Positions 58,801 through 64,000 of a stretch of 64,000 bases of DNA are shown here, in pieces. Location of the stretch: contig NZ_VHIZ01000050.1 of NCBI RefSeq assembly GCF_006494375.1, forward strand, positions 434,001 through 498,000, read 5' to 3'. A program made the translations under genes and the position numbers. Each line of letters opens with the position of its first letter. Position 1 is the first letter of the stretch. Under the pieces are notes generated by a model. The model ran no database searches. It was not told the DNA's origin and was given only the letters and a program-made list of their open reading frames with translations. This DNA is from Pantoea anthophila (GTDB taxonomy: Bacteria; Pseudomonadota; Gammaproteobacteria; Enterobacterales; Enterobacteriaceae).

Positions 58801-61383
58801 ATGCAAGAGCAATACCGCCCGGAAGAGATTGAATCCCGTGTGCAGCAACACTGGGATGAAAACGAAACGTTTAAAGTGACTGAGCAGGAAGGTAAAGAGA
58901 AATATTACTGCCTTTCAATGTTGCCCTATCCTTCTGGGCGCCTGCACATGGGCCACGTTCGTAACTACACCATCGGCGACGTAATCGCGCGTTATCAGCG
59001 TATGCTCGGCAAAAACGTACTCCAGCCGATTGGCTGGGATGCTTTCGGCCTGCCTGCAGAAGGCGCGGCGGTGAAGAACAACACCGCGCCGGCCCCGTGG
59101 ACCTACGACAACATCGCCTACATGAAGAACCAGCTTAAACTGCTGGGCTTTGGCTATGACTGGAGCCGTGAACTGGCGACCTGCCAGCCTGAGTATTACC
59201 GCTGGGAACAGTGGTTCTTCACCAAACTCTATGAAAAAGGCCTGGTCTATAAAAAAACCTCGGCGGTGAACTGGTGCCCGAACGATCAGACCGTACTGGC
59301 TAACGAGCAGGTGATCGACGGCTGCTGCTGGCGCTGCGACACTAAAGTTGAGCGCAAAGAGATCCCGCAGTGGTTCATTAAAATCACCGATTATGCGGAA
59401 GAGCTGCTGAACGACCTGGATACGCTGGACGAGTGGCCTGAGCAGGTCAAAACCATGCAGCGTAACTGGATTGGTCGCTCAGAAGGCGTTGAAATCACCT
59501 TCGACGTGGCTGACAGCGAAGAGAAAGTCACTGTCTACACCACCCGCCCGGATACTTTTATCGGCGCCACCTATGTGGCCGTGGCCGCAGGCCATCCGCT
59601 GGCGACTCAGGCGTCGGTGAACAATCCGGCGCTGGCCGACTTTATCGCTGAATGCCGCAACACCAAAGTGGCTGAAGCCGATATGGCGACCATGGAGAAG
59701 AAAGGCATGGCGACCGGCCTCTCGGTTGTCCACCCGCTGACCGGCGAACACCTGCCTGTCTGGGTCGCTAACTTCGTCCTGATGGAATATGGCACGGGTG
59801 CCGTGATGGCGGTTCCGGCGCACGACCAGCGCGACTGGGAGTTTGCCACTAAATATGACCTGCCCATTAAGCCGGTTGTCCTTAACCTGGATGGCAGCAT
59901 TCCTGACGTCAGCGCGGCGGCGATGACCGACAAAGGCGCCCTGTTCAACTCTGGCGAATTTAACAGTCTGGATCATGCGGCCGGTTTTAACGCCATCGCA
60001 GATACCCTGGCGGCCAAAGGCGTGGGCGTGCGTAAAGTGAACTACCGTCTGCGCGACTGGGGCGTTTCCCGTCAGCGCTACTGGGGTGCGCCTATCCCGA
60101 TGGTCACGCTGGAAGATGGCACCGTAATGCCTGCACCAGAAGATCAGCTGCCGGTGATCCTGCCGGAAGATGTGGTGATGGATGGCATTACCAGCCCGAT
60201 CAAAGCGGATCCGGAGTGGGCAAAAACTACGGTAAATGGCCAGCCTGCGCTGCGCGAAACCGATACCTTTGACACCTTCATGGAGTCCTCCTGGTACTAC
60301 GCACGTTACACCTGTGCCGACTACAAAGAGGGTATGCTGGACCCGGCTGCAGCGAACTACTGGCTGCCGGTCGATCAGTATGTCGGCGGTATCGAGCACG
60401 CCATCATGCACCTGATGTATTTCCGCTTCTTCCACAAGCTGCTGCGTGATGCGGGCCTGGTGAACTCCAGCGAGCCGGCTAAACGCCTGCTGTGCCAGGG
60501 TATGGTGCTGGCTGATGCCTTCTACTACCTCGGCGACAACGGCGAACGCAACTGGGTTTCACCGGTTGACGTTGAGGTTGAGCGTGACGAGAAAGGCCGC
60601 ATCGTGAAGGCCGTGGATAAGCAGGGTCGCGAGGTGATCTACGCGGGCATGAGCAAAATGTCGAAGTCGAAAAACAACGGCATCGACCCACAGCTGATGG
60701 TTGAGCGTTACGGCGCGGATACCGTGCGTCTGTTTATGATGTTTGCCTCACCGGCGGATATGACGCTGGAGTGGCAGGAGTCTGGCGTTGAAGGCGCAAA
60801 CCGCTTCCTGAAGCGTGTCTGGAAACTGGTCTACGAGCACACCCAGCTGGGTGCGACCGTGGCACTGGACGTGGAGAGCCTGAACGATGAGCAGAAATCG
60901 CTGCGTCGCGACCTGCACAAAACCATCGCCAAAGTAGCCGATGATATTGGCCGTCGTCAGACCTTCAACACCGCTATCGCGGCGATTATGGAGCTGATGA
61001 ATAAACTGGCCCGCGCGCCGCAGGAAAGCGAGCAGGATCGCGCCCTGATGCAGGAAGCGCTGCTGGCGGTCGTTCGTCTGCTCTATCCGTTTACCCCGCA
61101 CGCCAGCTACGTTCTGTGGCAGACGCTGGGTGGCGAAGGCTCCATTGATGAAGCGACCTGGCCGGTTGCGGATGAAGCCGCTATGGTTGAAGATTCACTG
61201 CTGGTTGTGGTGCAGGTCAACGGCAAAGTGCGTGGCAAGATCACCGTCGCCGCCGATGCAACACAGGAACAGGTTCAGGCACGCGCTGCCCAGGAGCATC
61301 TGGTGGCGAAATACCTGGACGGTGTGACTATCCGTAAAGTCATTTATGTACCGGGCAAACTGCTTAACCTGGTCGTAGGTTAA
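58801..61383 (+). CDS. leuS: Leucyl-tRNA synthetase
   Basis: 860 residues, the E. coli length. Class I synthetase: HIGH-type motif [14 protein letters not shown], zinc-binding cysteine region ([13 protein letters not shown] ... CCWRCD), CP1 editing domain ([16 protein letters not shown]), KMSKS in [12 protein letters not shown], anticodon-binding helices and the C-terminal domain. It charges tRNA-Leu and edits mischarged norvaline and isoleucine. First of leuS-lptE-holA-nadD. Confidence 0.99.
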   Translation: MQEQYRPEEIESRVQQHWDENETFKVTEQEGKEKYYCLSMLPYPSGRLHMGHVRNYTIGDVIARYQRMLGKNVLQPIGWDAFGLPAEGAAVKNNTAPAPWTYDNIAYMKNQLKLLGFGYDWSRELATCQPEYYRWEQWFFTKLYEKGLVYKKTSAVNWCPNDQTVLANEQVIDGCCWRCDTKVERKEIPQWFIKITDYAEELLNDLDTLDEWPEQVKTMQRNWIGRSEGVEITFDVADSEEKVTVYTTRPDTFIGATYVAVAAGHPLATQASVNNPALADFIAECRNTKVAEADMATMEKKGMATGLSVVHPLTGEHLPVWVANFVLMEYGTGAVMAVPAHDQRDWEFATKYDLPIKPVVLNLDGSIPDVSAAAMTDKGALFNSGEFNSLDHAAGFNAIADTLAAKGVGVRKVNYRLRDWGVSRQRYWGAPIPMVTLEDGTVMPAPEDQLPVILPEDVVMDGITSPIKADPEWAKTTVNGQPALRETDTFDTFMESSWYYARYTCADYKEGMLDPAAANYWLPVDQYVGGIEHAIMHLMYFRFFHKLLRDAGLVNSSEPAKRLLCQGMVLADAFYYLGDNGERNWVSPVDVEVERDEKGRIVKAVDKQGREVIYAGMSKMSKSKNNGIDPQLMVERYGADTVRLFMMFASPADMTLEWQESGVEGANRFLKRVWKLVYEHTQLGATVALDVESLNDEQKSLRRDLHKTIAKVADDIGRRQTFNTAIAAIMELMNKLARAPQESEQDRALMQEALLAVVRLLYPFTPHASYVLWQTLGGEGSIDEATWPVADEAAMVEDSLLVVVQVNGKVRGKITVAADATQEQVQARAAQEHLVAKYLDGVTIRKVIYVPGKLLNLVVG

Positions 61384-61397
61384 GTTCAGGAGGAACT

Positions 61398-61997
61398 GTG
61401 CGACATCCGATTATCAGGCTGTTTGTCATGCTGGCGGTGGTCATTACCGCCGGCTGTGGTTTTCATCCGCGTGGCACCACACAGGTGCCCAGCGAACTGA
61501 AAACCCTGATTGTTTCAACCGGCGATCCTTATGGACCCCTTGCGCGTACTGTGCGTCAGCAGCTGCGTATCAACGATGTCACTATTGTTGAAGACACTAA
61601 ACAGAACCGCACCGATATTCCGACGCTGCGTCTGGGTCCTGAGGTGTCGGGGCGTAACACCGCCTCGGTCTTTATCAGCGGCACCTCTGCGGAGTATCAG
61701 CTGGTCATGACGCTAACAGCGCAGGTCCTGCTGCCGGGCAAAGGCATCTACCCAATCAGCACCACGGTCTATCGTTCATTCTTCGATAACCCGAACGCGG
61801 CGCTGGCAAAAGATGCCGAGCAGGATCTGATTACACAGGAGATGCGTCAGCGTGCGGCCGAACAGCTGATACGTAAGCTGCTGACCGTGCATGCCGCACA
61901 GATCAACAACAAAGAGACCTTACCGGCGTCCGTGATTCCGGTGCCGGGCCAGGTTTCAAAGGAAGCGCCCACTTCCTCTGCCACCAGTCTGCAATGA
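61398..61997 (+). CDS. lptE: LPS-assembly lipoprotein LptE (RlpB)
   Basis: 199 residues from GTG 61398, preceded by a strong AGGAGGAA. Lipoprotein signal with lipobox ITAGC (Cys20), then a small alpha/beta domain ([35 protein letters not shown]) and a low-complexity tail. It plugs LptD in the outer membrane for LPS insertion. It follows leuS by 14 bases and overlaps holA by 4 bases (ATGA). Confidence 0.96.
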   Translation: MRHPIIRLFVMLAVVITAGCGFHPRGTTQVPSELKTLIVSTGDPYGPLARTVRQQLRINDVTIVEDTKQNRTDIPTLRLGPEVSGRNTASVFISGTSAEYQLVMTLTAQVLLPGKGIYPISTTVYRSFFDNPNAALAKDAEQDLITQEMRQRAAEQLIRKLLTVHAAQINNKETLPASVIPVPGQVSKEAPTSSATSLQ

Positions 61998-63025
61998 TCA
62001 GGATTTATCCTGAGCAACTCAGCGCGCAGCTCCGTGAGGGGCTGCGCGCCTGTTATTTATTAACCGGAAACGAACCGCTGCTGTTGCAGGAGAGTGCCGA
62101 CGCCATTCGCGCCGCCGCAACCGCGCAGGGATTCCAAGAACATTTCAGTTTTACGCTGGATGCGCAGACCGACTGGGAAAGCCTGTTTGTCAGCTGCCAG
62201 TCACTGAGTCTGTTTGCCCAGCGTCAGACCCTCACGCTGCAATTCCCCGACAATGGCCCTAACGCCGCAATGGCTGAGCAGCTGGTTAAGCTGTCACAGC
62301 TGCTGCACGCCGATATCCTGCTGGTCTGCCGGATGGCAAAACTGACCCGCGCGCAGGAAAACAGCGCCTGGTTTAAAGCGCTGTCCGCCTCTGCGGTCAT
62401 GGTGCCCTGCCAGACGCCAGAGCAGGCGCAACTGCCCCGCTGGGTGGTAAATCGGGCCAGAGCGCTGAAGCTGTCTGTGGATGACGCCGCCGTGCAGCTG
62501 CTCTGTTACTGCTACGAAGGCAATCTGCTGGCGCTTGCTCAGGCGCTGGAGCGGCTCTCACTGCAGTGGCCTGACGGCAAACTGACACTGCCGCGGGTGG
62601 AAGAGGCAGTCAGCGATGCAGCGCACTTCACCCCTTTCCACTGGGTGGATGCGTTACTGGCAGGCAAAAGCCGCCGCGCCCTGCATATCCTCCATCAGCT
62701 GGAGAAAGAGGAGAGCGAGGTGGTGATTCTGCTGCGTACGCTGCAGCGCGATATGCTGACGCTGCTGCATCTGCAACGTCATCAGGCACAGCAGCCGTTG
62801 CGCACGCTGATGGATCAGCAGCGGATCTGGCAGAATCGCCGCGCGCTGTTTACCGAGGCGCTGCAGCGACTCGACGCTGCCCGTCTGCAGCGCGCGATCC
62901 ATCTGCTGAGTCAGATTGAGGTGACGCTGAAGCAGGATTATGGACAGCCGGTGTGGCCTCAGTTACAGACCCTGACGCTGCTGCTCAGCAGCCGGGCTTT
63001 TCCGACGAGTTTTGCGCATGTCTGA
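61994..63025 (+). CDS. holA: DNA polymerase III delta subunit HolA
   Basis: 343 residues, the E. coli length. N-terminal domain beginning [33 protein letters not shown], an AAA+-like core without functional ATP motifs, and a C-terminal collar domain ([25 protein letters not shown]). It opens the beta clamp in the clamp loader. Coupled to lptE by a 4-base overlap and to nadD by an 8-base overlap. Confidence 0.97.
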   Translation: MIRIYPEQLSAQLREGLRACYLLTGNEPLLLQESADAIRAAATAQGFQEHFSFTLDAQTDWESLFVSCQSLSLFAQRQTLTLQFPDNGPNAAMAEQLVKLSQLLHADILLVCRMAKLTRAQENSAWFKALSASAVMVPCQTPEQAQLPRWVVNRARALKLSVDDAAVQLLCYCYEGNLLALAQALERLSLQWPDGKLTLPRVEEAVSDAAHFTPFHWVDALLAGKSRRALHILHQLEKEESEVVILLRTLQRDMLTLLHLQRHQAQQPLRTLMDQQRIWQNRRALFTEALQRLDAARLQRAIHLLSQIEVTLKQDYGQPVWPQLQTLTLLLSSRAFPTSFAHV

Positions 63026-63662
63026 GTTGCAGGCGCTGTTTGGCGGCACGTTCGATCCGATTCATTTCGGCCATCTGCGGCCTGTCGAAGCGCTGGCGCA
63101 GCAGACCGGTCTGCAGCGCGTGACGCTGCTGCCCAATAATGTCCCTCCCCATCGTCCACAGCCGGAAGCCAGTGCGGCCCAGCGGGTCGACATGCTGCGC
63201 TGTGCTATCGCCGGTTTGCCGCTGTTTGATATTGATACCCGTGAGCTGGCGCGCGATACGCCCTCCTGGACCGTGACAACCCTGGAGGCCTGGCGCGCCG
63301 AACGCGGTGTCGCCCAGCCGCTGGGATTTATCATTGGTCAGGACTCCTTACTGAGCTTAGCCAGCTGGCATCGCTGGCAGGATCTGCTGTCACTCTGTCA
63401 TCTGCTGGTGTGCCAGCGGCCGGGCTATGCCACGCGCTTTGAGGCGCCAGAGATGCAGCAGTGGCTCAATGAACACCTCGCCGGCGATATCCGGCAGCTG
63501 CACCAGCAGCCTGCGGGCCATATCTGGCTGGCAGACACGCCGCTGTATAACATTTCGGCAACCGAAATCCGCCGCCGCCGCCATCAGAACCTGCCCTGCG
63601 ACGACCTGTTGCCCCCGGCGGTGATCGACTATATCGACCGCGAAGGCTTATATCGCGACTGA
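63018..63662 (+). CDS. nadD: Nicotinate-mononucleotide adenylyltransferase
   Basis: 214 residues from ATG 63018 (E. coli 213); a TTG two codons earlier is less likely. Nucleotidyltransferase motif [22 protein letters not shown], and the [10 protein letters not shown]-terminal motif. It makes deamido-NAD from nicotinate mononucleotide and ATP. Starts within the holA 3' end, so translation is coupled. Confidence 0.97.
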   Translation: MSELQALFGGTFDPIHFGHLRPVEALAQQTGLQRVTLLPNNVPPHRPQPEASAAQRVDMLRCAIAGLPLFDIDTRELARDTPSWTVTTLEAWRAERGVAQPLGFIIGQDSLLSLASWHRWQDLLSLCHLLVCQRPGYATRFEAPEMQQWLNEHLAGDIRQLHQQPAGHIWLADTPLYNISATEIRRRRHQNLPCDDLLPPAVIDYIDREGLYRD

Positions 63663-63754
63663 TCCGGGCATGCTATACTGCGCCGCTTAATTTTCTGGCT
63701 GCACTTTCCGGGCTCGCAGCCGGCCCGATACCATCAGATTCAGAGGGGAACCTT

Positions 63755-64000
63755 TTGCAAGGTAAAGCACTCCAAGAGTTCGTTATTGATAAGATTGATG
63801 ATCTCAAAGGTCAGGACATCGTGACCATCGACGTTCAGGGCAAATCCAGCATCACCGATTTCATGATCATCTGCACCGGCACCTCTACGCGTCATGTGAC
63901 CTCGATCGCAGAGCACGTTGAGCAGGAATCCCGTTTAGCTGGCCTGATGCCTTTAGGCATTGAAGGTAAAAGCGCGGCGGACTGGATCGTGGTTGATCTC
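63755..64000 (+). CDS. rsfS: Ribosomal silencing factor RsfS (3' end cut by window edge)
   Basis: 82 codons are visible from a TTG start at 63755 ([16 protein letters not shown]) with GAGGGG upstream; E. coli RsfS is 105 residues, so ~23 are missing. Motifs [20 protein letters not shown] and [10 protein letters not shown] are conserved. It binds ribosomal protein L14 and blocks subunit joining in stationary phase. A TATACT about 80 bases upstream (63670) may be part of a separate promoter. Confidence 0.95.
   Translation, partial: MQGKALQEFVIDKIDDLKGQDIVTIDVQGKSSITDFMIICTGTSTRHVTSIAEHVEQESRLAGLMPLGIEGKSAADWIVVDL

Noticed and set aside
59479..60435. 318-codon frame antisense to leuS
   Set aside because: Shadow of a conserved synthetase; His/Arg-rich with no recognisable features.

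Overview
The window is a 64 kb chromosomal segment of a member of the Enterobacterales. Gene order follows the E. coli K-12 tol-cyd-suc-sdh-gltA ... pgm-seqA-fldA-fur-glnS-nag-asnB-tRNA-miaB-lnt-gltIJKL-leuS-holA-nadD block, and most proteins match their E. coli counterparts in length and motifs. Several differences (a pcp/DUF979/DUF969 insertion, a DUF523-DUF1722 fusion, loss of kdpFABCD, speF-potE, dtpD and chiPQ, and a NagE longer than in E. coli) point to the Erwiniaceae, most likely Pantoea or a close relative. The genus is an inference. No phage, insertion sequence, CRISPR array or obvious recent island was seen.

Layout. 1-7171 (minus): cydA-cydB-cydX-ybgE-ybgC-tolQ-tolR-tolA-tolB, i.e. 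cytochrome bd oxidase running into the Tol envelope system, with tolB cut by the window edge. 7743-17330 (minus): sdhCDAB-sucABCD, the TCA-cycle supercluster, ending in an SdhX-type 3' UTR; gltA diverges from it at 17964. 19610-25165 (minus): a pyroglutamate cluster pxpB-pxpC-pxpA-DUF969-DUF979-pcp, then nei. 25415-28573 (minus): ybgA (TudS-like/DUF1722 fusion)-phrB-ybgI. 28727-29860: ybfA and an orphan kdpE. 30129-35719: pgm, seqA, ybfF, ybfE, fldA, uof, fur and an NTF2-like gene. 35954-46138: glnS, then divergent nagE / nagBACD with NagC and CRP sites, then asnB. 46357-47017: seven tRNA genes in the metT-leuW-glnUW-metU-glnVX order. 47115-54117: ubiF, then miaB and ybeZ-ybeY-corC-lnt. 54717-58037: gltIJKL glutamate/aspartate ABC transporter with an SroC-like internal RNA. 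58095-64000: ybeL, then leuS-lptE-holA-nadD-rsfS (rsfS cut by the edge).

Points that go beyond routine annotation: (i) three copies of a ~111-117 bp intergenic element, built as a long imperfect inverted repeat around a strong inner hairpin with compensatory base changes, always just downstream of a gene; (ii) erosion of the kdp locus leaving only the response regulator KdpE, with three GTTAC repeats at an exact 11 bp period upstream; (iii) a pyroglutamate salvage operon carrying an uncharacterised two-gene membrane pair; (iv) a fused TudS-like [4Fe-4S]/DUF1722 protein next to DNA photolyase, with a palindrome that would mask its ribosome binding site; (v) RNA-level control sites: SdhX-like, SroC-like and uof-fur coupling.
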